A DNA stretch of 64,000 bases from Patiria miniata (GCF_015706575.1 NW_024037072.1:17175162-17239161), one strand, 5' to 3'; shown: positions 11,598-22,224, counted from the stretch's first letter. Notes: generated from the sequence alone by a model not told the origin. Made by a program: numbers and translations.

Positions 11598-11862
11598 AGT
11601 GCAAAAACGTCGTAACTCAGTTTTGAGTCGATTTGAGGAAACGCAAAAATAGGTTTTTGATGGCAGATAAAGTAACCTCAAGAAGACAATTTAGTCAGAA
11701 ACGTGTTCAGTATGTTGAATACTTTGTTGTCCAGCGTGATTTTGGATAAAAGAACTGTTAAATGAACGAGATCAACGTACGACGTTTTTTGCTTGAGACG
11801 ATGCGCCATGTAAACATTTGTCAAAACGTCGTTACTCGTCGAGATACGCCGTTTTTGCACGA
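11598..11862. mobile_element. Short MITE-like inverted repeat
   Basis: GTGCAAAAACGTCGTAACTC at 11598 is matched in inverted orientation by the end near 11862 (its reverse complement reads GTGCAAAAACGGCGTATCTC). The span is 265 bp and non-coding. No convincing target duplication was found. Confidence 0.45.
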
Positions 11863-13015
11863 ACACACAATAAGTCCTATACCTTAGCACGTACAGATTA
11901 AAGTCACGAGATATCTGTACTATATCCCTGAAAACACGACCGTACGGCATATTTCACACTTGACTTCACTTTTAATGGAAATGACTACCTGCAGACCACT
12001 GGTGTTGCTATGGAAACACGTGTGGGTCCGAGCTATGCATGTCTATTTGTTGGCTTTATCGAGGAGAAGATGTTGTCTAGTTTTCCCGGACCCAAACCAT
12101 TGTTGTTCAAACGGTACATTGACTACATCCCAGGTACGACATCCGGCACCAAGGAAGATGTTCAGGCGTTCATCAACCATGCCAAAAATCTCCATCCAGC
12201 TGTGCACTTCACCTCAGATATTTCTAACGAGACCATCACATTCCTCGACATCGACGTGTCAATCAATGGCAACTCTCTCACCACATCGGTCCACTACAAA
12301 CCCAACGATTCTCACGGCTACCTGCATTGCAAGCCCTCCCACCCCCAAGAAGTGCAAATATGCTATCTCACACATCCAATTTCTCCGCCTCTGTCAGCAA
12401 GGATGGAGTTTCATCACCGTAGTAAGGAATGAAGGGGATCTTCCAGAAACGTGGGTACCCATCTTCAGTCACCGATGCTTCTCTTCACAGGGTATCATCA
12501 GTGACCCGTAATGAAACAAGCCCCTCCCAAGCAACAGCACCGAATCCCACTTGTCTTTACTTACCACCCGCTTAACTGGATGGTAAGTGATATCATCCTA
12601 AAGCCTTTCAAGACGCTGCAGGATTATCCAGCAACTAGCGCCATCTTTGACCAATCCACAACCCCCCTGTGTTCTTTCAGCCGGAATCGATCCATTAACA
12701 ACCATCTGGTGCGTTCAACTCTTCCTGACACCGCGAGAACTTTACACGACGACCCCTGCAGAACTGTTCCCTGTAATCGTCCTGGATGCACGACTTGTGC
12801 CCATGTTGATGAGACATCGTCCATCACTGGACCCCGTGGCCGTTTGAACATCCGCAGCCACTACAAGTGAACGACAAAAAATCTCGTCGATCACATGTAA
12901 ACGCTGTGGTAAGCTTTACATTGGCGAAACCAAACGCCGTCTGGCCGATCGCTTCAAGGAGCATCTCCGTAGCGTTCGACTTCAACCAGCACCCGATTTC
13001 ACGCGTCGCCACTCA

Positions 13016-13590
13016 AGTTACGATGTGCAACACGTCGCAACTCGCGACGGGTCGTATCTGCCATTTCACTAAAGTTGCGATGTGTTGAACGCGATGTAAA
13101 TTCCTTGACAACGGCTTAAAACACGTCGCAAGTTACGACGTGTCTAGTGGTCATCGCAAAATAAGAAGAGTCATTTCTAAGCCAGTTTTATGCCACAAAC
13201 ATTACATTAACGAGATTATAATACCGAGGCAATGTGTGTAAAGTTGTAAATAGAAAATTCATTGAATAATTATGAATTATGAATTATGAATTAGCTATAC
13301 AGTTCAATGAGAGCTTGTTTTCCGTCAAAATTGCATCGCACGGCCGCCATTTTGTTTTACGTTTTAACAAATTTCGAGCTGAGATCCGACGACTCTTTGT
13401 TGAATTTCAGACGACTATTTACTGTACGCTGACAAAAGACATAAAACAGTCACCGAGTTGTGCTATAAATACACCTAAGACGCGTCGCACTTACGACATG
13501 TTTAGTGAAATGGATGGCAGGATGCATCCCAGCTGCGATGCATCGTAGAGATACGACGCGTCGCAGCGCTGCGATGCATCGTAAGTTACG
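13016..13590. mobile_element. MITE inserted in the Penelope-like element
   Basis: The two ends are imperfect inverted repeats. The left end has TTACGATG, then CGACGGGTCGTATC and CATTTCACTA. The right end has TAGTGAAATGG, then GATACGACGCGTCG and GCATCGTAA. The interior is AT-rich with no ORF. It separates the endonuclease region of the host element from its C-terminal end, so it inserted later. Confidence 0.6.
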
Positions 13591-13812
13591 AAGAGTTTGA
13601 TGAAATCGGATGCTGGCCTGGCTGTCGCACAACACTTTGGCGCCACCACACACTACCAAGGACATGAGCATGTGCGTTGTTACCACGGCATTGTCAGACA
13701 CGCAGCGCCGCTCCTTGGAACAGCGTGTGCTGTTCCATCTTGGTACGCTCCAACCTGACGTGATGAACGTGGACTTCAGCGTTTGTTCTATCAGACAACA
13801 AGCCATAGTCCC

Positions 13813-13862
13813 CTGAAGAAGGTGCACCACACCGAAAGCTCGGGAGTAATTTCCGGTGAGCA
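13813..13862 (+). ncRNA. Hammerhead-ribozyme-like motif at the Penelope 3' end
   Basis: Immediately after the Penelope C-terminus lies CTGAAGA, then a short stem GGTG with loop CACCA and CACC, then GAAA, followed by GCTC pairing with GAGC. This is the CTGANGA / stem II / GAAA layout of a hammerhead core, and Penelope-like elements are known to carry such ribozymes in their terminal repeats. One core base differs from the CTGATGA consensus, and I cannot place a clear cleavage triplet. Confidence 0.35.
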
Positions 13863-13896
13863 CTGTTAATATTTTTACTTATATTGCATATGCAGT

Positions 13897-14592
13897 GTCG
13901 TACTAGTGGACTTCACTGCTGCCTACGACACAGTGTGGCATCAAGGCCTGGTCCTGAAACGTCTTTGATCCATTCCCGATCGGCACTTAGTGCGGTTCCT
14001 CGCCAACATCATTTCCAACCGCAGTTTTGTCTACAAAACCAGTGACGGGTAGACAAGCCGACCACGTCGCCTGAGGAATGGAGTACCCCAAGGCTCAGGA
14101 CCGGCCCCACCCTCTTTAACATTTTACATTAGCGACCTACCACACCACATCGAGGAAGTATGACTATGCAGATGACTTGGCCCTCCTGTACACAGCTAGA
14201 AACTAGCCAAATGTGGAGAAGGTGGTCTCAGCGAACATGGAATGCATCGCAGACTACCTGAGGACATGGAGACTCAAGGTGAGCTTCGAAAAAAACAACC
14301 TCATCTGCCTTCCACCTCAACACAAAGGAACCACAACGCCAGCTGACTGACACCCTAACAGCTTGGTTGACATCGCCTGCCCTCTCGCCGCCCCTTCTCC
14401 CGTCATGCTGCAGCCTCACTTTGCGTAGAGCGTGGAAGGCTGATTGGGAGCAGACTGCCCGACCTGACCAATTAACTGTTACCCCCCAACACCACAAACT
14501 CACCCGGCTCAGACCTGGCTCGAAAGGAATGGGTCGACCTGAACCGCTTACGTACTGGAGTCGGCCGCTTCAATACAAGCATGTTTGCAAAA
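13897..14592 (+). mobile_element. LINE fragment, same type as 1499-4227
   Basis: Pieces of reverse transcriptase are legible in several frames: VLVDFTAAYDTVWHQG at 13899, SNRSFVYKTSDG near 14014, NGVPQGSGP near 14080, and YADDLALLY near 14167. The 3' end has LNRLRTGVGRF near 14535. Much internal sequence is missing compared with the 2.7-kb copy. A run of seven A at 14588-14594 may mark the 3' end. This is an old, broken copy. Confidence 0.75.
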
Positions 14593-15945
14593 AAACACAA
14601 CTTTTTTATTAAAAAAAACCTTCGTATTCTCTGATTGTCATTATTTATCATATTTAATTTACCATATGTCACTTTTTCAGGACAGAAGTCTAATTAGTGC
14701 AAAAGGAGTGTATTTTAATGATTATTCTACAGCATGTCATGAAGTCAGACCTACCAAAAATAATGTCTTAATGTAGGTTTTCCCAGGCCAATTTCAACAG
14801 TTCATCAGCAATTCAATTTCGCGTGAGTTTTGCACACGTGATCAAATTGGGGTTTCTTTTCAATTTTGGGGGCATTCAATTTAATTTTTAGGCAGCCAAG
14901 ATTTTGGACTGAATGTTCGTTTTTTGTTTTTGGGCATTTCATTTCGTTTTGGTGCATTCAAGACTTAATTGTAGCATTTCAAATTAAGTCTTTGCAAGCT
15001 TTTGACGGTTGACGCATTCAAATTAACGAACCTCGGTGCGCTTATAACCAGGGATGTGATTGGACTCTGACAACAAAACCTGAAAATGTTATGAAATTGT
15101 AAATGAAGTGCAAACTCCCGCGAGCGCGAAGCACAAAGCCATTACCGCGTGGGGTCCGGGACCCGCTTCTTGCTCTAACAAAGCTTTCTGCACTTTAAGT
15201 TGAGAACCATTTTCTTTTATCTACATATTTATTTACTTTTGTAAAGGAATTATACCAGTATTTAGGCCCTATGACATAATAATGTTTAAATTAAGGATGC
15301 TTTCTAATGTTACCTCAATGTTTTGTCAACAGTTGAAAGTTTAGTTTATCAAAATTTAAATTGTAAGAACAGAACACTTCTTTGCTCTGAAATTAGGGGT
15401 AATTAGGTCAGGGCCTACATCATGTACATTGCACCTCCACAGCTAAATACTAGTTTTAGACATGTCATGAGTCATGACTACGAAAATTAAATCAGGTTTT
15501 TCCTCCTTTCTGCATGCAATTTGCATTTTTTTTTGGCTCTTTAAAGAATCTAAAGAATGCGTAGTTCAGATTTTCATTAAAAAAATCACCATATAGATCG
15601 TCGCGGCAAGACAAATTAATGTGGTTTGCACACAGGTTTCTGACAGTAAAAGGTCATCGGCGATTGCAAATTCCGGAAAGATTCCCATATCTGGCCATCA
15701 CTTGTCGACCTGTGCACAAACCCTATGAGACTGGTCTCAAAATTGTGTTTTCTTAGCAAACAGTTTAATAATTACAATGTACTCTGCTAAATTTGACTTT
15801 TTAGGACATATTATCACTTTCTGATGGCTGATAGGTCACTGAAGAGAAAAATTAGTGAAAGCTAGAAATGGGAATCTTTTCTTAATTTCCAAAATGTATG
15901 ATGGCGTTGAGGAATAAACGTTAAAAATGCCGCTTGTAGTAGCCT
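14593..15945. other. Unassigned intron sequence
   Basis: About 1.35 kb of AT-rich DNA with no ORF of note. A GC-rich patch at 15115-15180 (CGCGAGCGCGAAGCAC, then GGTCCGGGACCCGC) resembles repeat sequence, but I cannot name a family. Confidence 0.4.
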
Positions 15946-16581
15946 AGTAGTGTAGGTAGACTGTCTGGCACAGTTTGACCTTTGGCATAGAAATATGTAA
16001 AGGTCACATAAATATGTAAATATATATATACAGATATAAATATTAATTGATGGGGTTAAACTATTCTGGTACAGTTTGACCTTTTGTGTGGATGGGGTAA
16101 ATACGGAATAGGTGAGGGTAAGGAACCGAGTACAGTTTGACCTTTTCTATGGGAAAGATTGCATAATGTATGGGGGAAATATAAAAATTTCAATACAGTA
16201 TATTTATGTTTCTATATTGCAAATGGTGGTGCAATGGGAACGGTAGTGAACACGGCCAGTTGTGTGGACAGCAGTAGATAATCCTTGGACAATGGGACTG
16301 TGCGCGGCGCCTGTGCGCTCGCGTGCGGTTAGGAGGTTGATAATCCTTGGACAATTGGACTGTTATTGGTGCACGTGCGCTCGCGTTTGGTAAGTAAGTG
16401 GATAATCTCTCGGACAAAGTGCTGTAAGTGACCGGAAATATTTATTGATCATTCCGTAGGGTTTGGCCGGAAGCGATCGATATTTCCCGAAAGGGCCTAT
16501 GGTGGCGCCCGTGATGTTAGCCATAGTTTACAGATGTTGTTGCGAGCTATTTTCGGGGATATCGTCACTAATTATTGTTAA
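15946..16581 (+). repeat. Left terminal inverted repeat of the Polinton-type element
   Basis: It pairs with 21447-22073. It contains three spaced copies of ACAGTTTGACCTTT (about 15970, 16070 and 16130) and three copies of a roughly 62-bp unit with ATAATCYYTGGACAA (about 16278, 16339 and 16401). The homology continues for about ten bases after the nested element (CCTCTGCGTT at 17677). Confidence 0.8.
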
Positions 16582-17672
16582 AGGAAACATGCAGTCCAAA
16601 ATTTTCATAACGTATTTTATTTTATATATACATTCATTTATGTGTATTAAATGTGAAATAAAAGCAGAACTGGTTCTGGTGTACGTTTAGTGTGGTAATT
16701 TGCCGTCCAAAATTGAACCCCCCCTTTTTGATTTTCGCGGCAACTCCAAATGAGGGCGCTGTTCATGACATAAACAAAGGCAGAGAAATCCAGGGCCCGT
16801 AAATGACGTCTGGGTACGAGACGGATTAGCGAAGCTACTGTGCTGGGTGTATGTGCAGCCGCCGCGTAACCGTACGTGGCATTATATGCACACGTACGAA
16901 TGTGTCTACATGGGATATGTACAGTACACGTGGATGTGCCACGGTGCCACGGTGCCACCGTTGTCGAATGAACACGACGACCGTCATGACCGTAAAAGTT
17001 CCGAAGGCCGTCCTCTTCTTTCCTTAGCGAATCCGATGAAAATGGTACAGATTCGTCCGATTCGAATCTGAGTTCTAATGATTCAGACACTGACTCGATG
17101 TTTTTTTAGGGGCATGCCCAAGTTGCTGTAAAGACCAGCATCAAAGCACGACGGCTCAAAGTGCAGCGCAGAGGGCAGCGAACTCACTGGGCCCGGACCA
17201 CTTTGCTCTGGTATTTACCTTCACTTTGGCTCTCCAAATGCTCCGATATTTCGGATTTACTGGAAATGAAGGCTTACTCCATCCTTGGTAGTTTTGCTAC
17301 AGCCAGCAGCCACACACCTTGTCGGCATGGCCGAAAATCGGGTGTTATTTCTCCTCGATTCCGAACGAAACACCAGAAAAACTTTCAGTGCCGCAATGTA
17401 TATGTACATGTATTATGATGCACGCCGCAATGCCGGTGCCCCCGCAGCGCGGCAAGTCTCTGCCTCCACTCACGTCATACCCCTCGCGAAGTTTTATGTT
17501 AATGAAGCTTCCCTTTGTGGGGCGGAGTAGTTTGACCAAACATGTTTACAAATTATTTTCCCCCATTTATCTTAGAAAATAAACACCGCCATACACAAAA
17601 TATTGTTAAGAACATCATCCTTTCTTGATTTAAGCAAAAAAAATGCAATCAAAATTTTATTTCATGTTCCCT
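16582..17672. mobile_element. TTAA-flanked element nested in the Polinton-type left end
   Basis: TTAA flanks both ends (16578-16581 and 17673-17676). The ends are inverted: AGGAAACATG on the left and, on the complement of the right end, AGGGAACATG, both followed by AAAATTTT. The host TIR sequence resumes directly after the second TTAA, so the insertion is precise. TTAA duplications occur in piggyBac and Kolobok. Ends starting AGG, not CC, favour Kolobok. The minus-strand frame at 16647-17090 starts with an acidic Ser/Glu stretch, but I see no transposase. Confidence 0.7.
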
Positions 17673-17676
17673 TTAA

Positions 17677-18849
17677 CCTCTGCGTTTCGTACGTGAAAAA
17701 AGTCTACGAAACTGTCGCACTACCGATCATTCGGTCATTTATAAACCGTGGAGAAATAGTATAAAAAACATCATAGAGCTACAGCACGTACTGTGTAACA
17801 TCGAGTAAGCTGAACGTCGTCAAATATGGATATCTACCGAGAAATACAAAATTGTCAAACTTACGAAGAGTTCGGTATCATCTTCGATACGGTTGCTACA
17901 TCCTGTTTTAGCCATGGGGGTATTTGATAAATCGAAGAGTCCAAGATAGCTATTAATCACTGCGTATGTACGGAGACTGGCCATCGTTCCATGATGATAC
18001 GCAAGTAATGTCCGTGCACCTATATTCCTATTGTTATTCGATACAATACCAATGGCACAATACTCTTCTACACTGCCACCAGAATCATCCAAGTAAAATA
18101 TATATGTGCGCGGTGATCGTAGAAAATATAAGGTTTTGGCATCAGCCAGTGCTAATGCAAGTACACATGCACCTGTGACATCCTACTGCATCTTTACACT
18201 CGTCCGATCAGATGGCGCTCAAAGTTTCTTAATCCATGCAGGCGAAATTATCGATTAGGCTCTATATCTTTAAGCCTGCAGATGCACGTGCAATTTGGAA
18301 TGGATTTTGTTGAAAAAGATCTAGCCATAACAAAAACGTTGGTTTTTAAATGGACACTACGGCCTGGACAGTGCCCGATTGAGCAATGCTTCTCGAATGA
18401 TGTATATATTTGAAAGAGCATTTTTAAGTAGGATATAATACAACCATCGTTTCAACTGGGCGTTTTGTGTTATTTCGTGCGAGAACGAATTTCAGGGTTC
18501 CCCATTTGCGACCCCACCCCTAAAACGACAACCCAAGCTATAGTTAAGTAAAGTGCTCACCTTTTGCAGACGTTTAAGAAACCACATTGGCGTTTGACAG
18601 AAAAAACGTATGCGTACACCGTCGTGCGTCCGATGTGAAGAACCGTGTTTTTTCCATCTTTTCTCGGGAATGATAAGACATAATGGTTCAACTAGATGTT
18701 TGAAATAGGATACGATTCAAAACATGAAATTTTCGGGGATTTCAAGCCTTTATGCCTCTTTAACGTTGTCTGCGCACCGAACCCTAAATATACCTAGTTA
18801 TTCTTTGCAATTAAATCGTCAGTGATCCCAATGTAACGTTGACTAGTCT
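17677..18849. other. Polinton-type element interior without recognised gene
   Basis: Non-coding or unrecognised interior sequence. Short open frames here show no family features. Confidence 0.4.
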
Positions 18850-19362
18850 TTAATCTTCACTGTCTTCCCCGTTTACATCATCTTCATCTTGTTGGAACAG
18901 GCCGTCAAATTTGGCCTGGTGTTTAGATATGACCCTGCTGAGGGCTGTAGGCATCAGAATGCCAGAATTGACTCTGTCTTCGATCTCGTCCACAATTTCT
19001 TGATTAGTATCATCATCTTTCAGATGTAGGTAGCGTGACAGAAAACCCTTGTACTTGTTGAAAAAGATTCGCTTGACTGCCGAAAGGGTCTTTCTATCGG
19101 CTTTTTCCTTGTCCTGATCTTCAGCCATGCCCTCGTTTATGTACTTTTCATGTTTTTCACTCCACTTCTCATCAATCGCTTCTTTTGCCTCTCCTAACCA
19201 GTCTAGAAAGGCTGCATTGTCTTCCAGTTCCGAACTAAACTCATCTTCATACGATATATCGTCATCTTCTACTTCCAAGTCCGTATCCGAATCCGATTTA
19301 TCCACGTCAGAATGTTCAGATTGACTAGCTTCAATTTCAAAATCATTGTCAACTACATTCAT
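18850..19362 (-). CDS. Unrecognised acidic protein ORF in the Polinton-type element
   Basis: This 170-residue ORF has its own ATG and stop. It begins with a strongly acidic, Ser/Asp-rich stretch (SDSDTDLEVEDDDISYEDE), continues with a helical, charged middle (WLGEAKEAIDEKWSEKHEKY, then a KRIFFNKYKGFLSRYLHL block), and ends with another acidic tail. The aromatic/basic block and the later ALSRVISKHQAKFDGLF segment look like a real folded region and not chance sequence. I do not recognise the family. The composition would suit a nuclear or nucleic-acid-linked protein, but that is inference. It lies on the same strand as the next ORFs and inside the inverted repeats, so it belongs to the element. 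Confidence 0.5.
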   Translation of the reverse strand: MNVVDNDFEIEASQSEHSDVDKSDSDTDLEVEDDDISYEDEFSSELEDNAAFLDWLGEAKEAIDEKWSEKHEKYINEGMAEDQDKEKADRKTLSAVKRIFFNKYKGFLSRYLHLKDDDTNQEIVDEIEDRVNSGILMPTALSRVISKHQAKFDGLFQQDEDDVNGEDSED

Positions 19363-19639
19363 TTTAGATTAATCTTCAGCATGAACTTTTTCTGTATGTC
19401 TCAAGAGGTTATATCTCCAAGCAAAGCATTTATCACACTAGTGAAAACCATAGGGTTTGACTGCAGAAATAATATTCATGTTGACGTTATAAAGGTTAAT
19501 CCTCAAATGACAAGAAACTGATGTCTTCAGTCAATATATATATTGTGCCAACACCTGTTGTTCGATGTTTGAGCTCATTCGCACATTCCCTGCGCATGTT
19601 CTCTGTGCGCCTGTGCGCTTTGTATTCATTTTGCTCATT

Positions 19640-19985
19640 TAAATCTGTACATTGTTGTTCATGCTCATTTGTACTCATCATTCTGCTCATCGCTCAATTG
19701 CTCTTTTCTCGCTCTTTTTTTTTGCTCATTTGCTCATTCCTTGCTCTTTTCTTGCTCATTTGCTCATTTTGCTGCTCATTATAGGCCTACTCTTTTTGCT
19801 ACTCATTCTGCTCATTTTGTTGCTCATTCCATGCTCTTTTCTAGCTCATTTGTTAATTTCTTGCTGTTTTCTTGCTCATTTGCTCATTCTTTGCTCATTT
19901 GCTCATTTCTTGCTCTTTTCTTGCTCATTTGCTCACTTTTGCTCATTTGCTCATTAGTTGCTCTTTTCTTGCTCATTCTGCTCAT
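19640..19985. repeat. Degenerate TGCTCATT tandem repeat
   Basis: Some forty imperfect copies of TTGCTCATT / TTGCTCTTTTC lie in a row, strongly pyrimidine-biased on the plus strand. The plus-strand reading frames here are repeat artefacts rich in Leu, Phe and Ser. The tract lies within the Polinton-type element between two ORFs. Confidence 0.8.
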
Positions 19986-20266
19986 TTCTGCTATTTTACT
20001 TATTCTCTGCGCCCTTTAATGTTAACAACGAAGTATTCGCAATTATAACAAGTTTGAGATAGGTCATCTTTTTCTATTTCTCTTTTTGTTATTCCAAAAT
20101 ATTTTTAATTACTATGCAAGATGTTTTTATATCAACAAAAGGGAAACAACTGGACACATTTGAATTGAAATCTAGTCAACAAACAGTCATTAGGTAAAAC
20201 ATACTGTAAATTAATGGGAAACATTGATAATACGGTTGAATCAAACATGTTGTTGGAAATATTGCA

Positions 20267-20830
20267 TTAATATCCCTCGACGTGACAAATATTATACAAC
20301 ACTGCCCTACCGTTTTCAGGTTCTTCGACCCTCTTTTTGACATGCATATCGACATACTTGGTAAAAAGACGATTTCTGGCATGAATAGTCGAATTCTGTG
20401 AGACAATGCGTTTGTTCTCTTTAGCGATTGTATTCCACTCCGATCTGCACTTCCCTAAACCTGTTTCCAAAAAGTCATCTACCACTCGATCAAAGTACCT
20501 CTCTACCTTATCAGACACGTCCAACATCGAACATTCGTGATTTTTTTGGGTAATTGCTACTGGCAGATTACTTCCATAACATTGCTTCCTACACATTTCA
20601 TCTTCTTTCTTTAGAATGCAAGGAAGAAATATCGACTGAATTATGTTAAATGAAAGGTCTTTACAGGCCTCGCGTTTTTTCACCTCCTCTCGTGTGCCAA
20701 TGGGCTTGAGGTATGGTGCAGCTGCACCCGTATACCCCCACGGAAAGCCATCCCCCGGATCCGGCGTAGCCTCATCACTCTGAGCATCGCCGTTACGTTT
20801 CACAATCTTGCTTCCTTGATTCTTGATTCA
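20267..20830 (-). CDS. Unrecognised ORF in the Polinton-type element
   Basis: About 180 residues are open to a stop at 20267. The sequence begins near an acceptor-like CTTTTTCTGAATCAAG and includes GDGFPWGYTGAAAPYLKPIG, then FNIIQSIFLPCILKKEDE, a Cys pair (CRKQCYGSN), and DVSDKVERYFDRVVDDFLET, ending CHVEGY. Scattered cysteines (C-x3-C, NHECSML) might bind metal. A donor-like CTGGAG|GTGAGC lies 107 bp upstream at the end of the ORF at 20937-21098, so the two may be exons of one gene. I recognise no domain. Confidence 0.45.
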
Positions 20831-20936
20831 GAAAAAGAGAAAGAAAGGTTTTTTTTCCATTAAAAGTACTGTATTTGAAACGGAAGCCAACAGTATCTGT
20901 GAACAATCCGGGAGAACGACTGTGTTTCATGCTCAC

Positions 20937-21098
20937 CTCCAGTTCTTTAACAGCCTCGGTGATGGTTGGCATCAAATGATGTAAATTTGGCCATGGAAAG
21001 GTTCTACCACGGCGTGGCGGACTCCCGTTTCCCTGCGCGACGGCGCTTGTTTGGGGTGGCATCCGGGTACGGTGCACATCTTCAGCACGGGTCGTCAT
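20937..21098 (-). CDS. Unrecognised coding segment in the Polinton-type element
   Basis: This is an open segment starting MTTRAEDVHRTRMPPQ and containing PPRRGRTFPWPNLHHLMP and ITEAVKELE. It ends at a strong splice donor (GAG|GTGAGC at 20937). Coding-like sequence continues upstream toward about 21270, next to the right inverted repeat. It is Pro/Arg-rich, with no recognised domain. It is part of the element and may be its upstream exon; the gene appears broken, with about one interruption. Confidence 0.35.
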
Positions 21099-21446
21099 AC
21101 GATTCTCTAGTCGCTCAAGTCGGGGGTCGGTACTGGCTTACCCCTTCGGCTGTGCTTGTGCGTGGGAAGGGTAATACTCGCGTACTTCATTACGACTATC
21201 AGCAGCGTCGTGCTGTAACGACGACGATGATGATGAGGTAGGTGGAGTGTAGAAATTCTTCGGTGCAGCCATCTTGTCTTTTTCTTTCAGGTTGTGTATA
21301 CGTTGATGTTGTCGGATTACTGCGCTCTATTAATCCCCTTCAACCTCTTTTCGTGCTGTACGCCAAGTAAGATACTCTTTCTCCGTTCCACGCGATGTTA
21401 TCCCCTTTTAGGAGAAGGTATTGCGCAATCTTGTGTAACGCAGAGG

Positions 21447-22073
21447 TTAACAATAATTAGTGACGATATCCCTAAGTATAACTCATGACAACATCTCTAA
21501 ACTATGCCTCACATCACGGGCGCCACCGTAGGCCCTTCCGGGAATTATCGATCGCTTCCAAACCGCACGGAGTGGTCAATAATCACTTCCGGTTACTTAC
21601 AGCTGTTTGTCCAAGGGATTATCCATTTACTTACCACCCGCGAACGCACGTGCACCAATCACAGACCCATTGTCCAAGGATTATCCACTTCCTTACCAAG
21701 CGCGAGCGCACGGGCGCCGCTTACAGTCCCATTGTCCAAGGATTATCAACTTCCTAATCACTGGCCGTGTTCGCTGCCGTTCCCATTGCACCACCAGTTG
21801 CAATATAGAAACTTAAATATACTGCATTGAAATTCTTATATTTTCCCCAAACATTATGCAATCTTTCCCATAGAAAAGGTCAAACTGTACTCTGTTCCTT
21901 ACACTCACCTATTCCCTATTCATCCTATCCACACAAAAGGTCAACTGTGCCAGAATTTCTTAACCCCATCAATTAATATTTATATATGTATATACATATT
22001 TACATATTTATGTTATCTTTACATATTTATATGCCAAAGGTCAGACTGTGCCAGACAGTCTACCTACACTACT
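21447..22073 (-). repeat. Right terminal inverted repeat of the Polinton-type element
   Basis: It is the inverted copy of 15946-16581 and ends CACCTACACTACT-like (CCTACACTACT) at 22073, followed by the target duplicate TAGCCT. It holds the same internal sub-repeats. Confidence 0.8.
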
Positions 22074-22224
22074 TAGCCTACACAACAATCTTTCATGACG
22101 CCAAAAAGGTGTCTCTTACTTCAAAAGAATAAACGACAACACCCCGATTTCTTACCGAATTCTTTAAAGGTACATTAACTCATTTAGGTGTCTTTTATAT
22201 ATTCATAATAATCGCTGTAATTAC

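Larger units (their letters stand above)
11955..13862 (+). mobile_element. Penelope-like retroelement, decayed, split by a MITE
   Basis: The reverse transcriptase part (about 12000-12440) shows METRVGPSYACLFVGFIEE, a FKRYID stretch, then NAKNLHPAVHFTSDIS and TFLDIDVSINGNSLTTSVHY, which is diagnostic for Penelope-like elements. About 12510-12870 encodes the linker (PLVFTYHPLNW, then CNRPGCTTC). GIY-YIG-type endonuclease sequence follows at about 12888-13000 (TCKRCGKLYIGETKRRLADR). The C-terminal end (RRSLEQRVLFHLGTLQPD) lies at about 13690-13790, beyond a 570-bp insertion. Enzymes of this family copy RNA and insert the copy with the GIY-YIG nuclease. The copy is broken, with several interruptions, and is old. 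Confidence 0.85.
15946..22073. mobile_element. Polinton-type element (by termini), 6.1 kb, non-autonomous
   Basis: This 6128-bp element has inverted ends of about 630 bp (15946-16581 and 21447-22073) that begin AGTAGTGTAGGTAGACTG, and is flanked by the 6-bp direct repeat TAGCCT (15940-15945 and 22074-22079). Long inverted repeats, AG..CT termini and 6-bp target duplications are the signature of Polintons/Mavericks. It is far shorter than the usual 15-20 kb, and I recognise no integrase, protein-primed polymerase, ATPase or capsid gene, so it is a deleted or non-autonomous form. It carries two or three unrecognised minus-strand ORFs and a nested TTAA element. The ends have diverged noticeably, so it is not very young. 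Other superfamilies with 6-bp duplications are not excluded. Confidence 0.65.

Noticed and set aside
16647-17090. A 147-residue minus-strand frame in the TTAA element, starting MSESLELRFESDESVPFSSD.
   Set aside because: The first 40 residues look protein-like, but the rest does not. With no transposase signature and placement in a non-autonomous element I do not call it a gene.
19521-20019. Leu/Phe/Ser-rich plus-strand ORFs resembling multi-pass membrane proteins.
   Set aside because: They are translations of the degenerate TGCTCATT tandem repeat in different frames.
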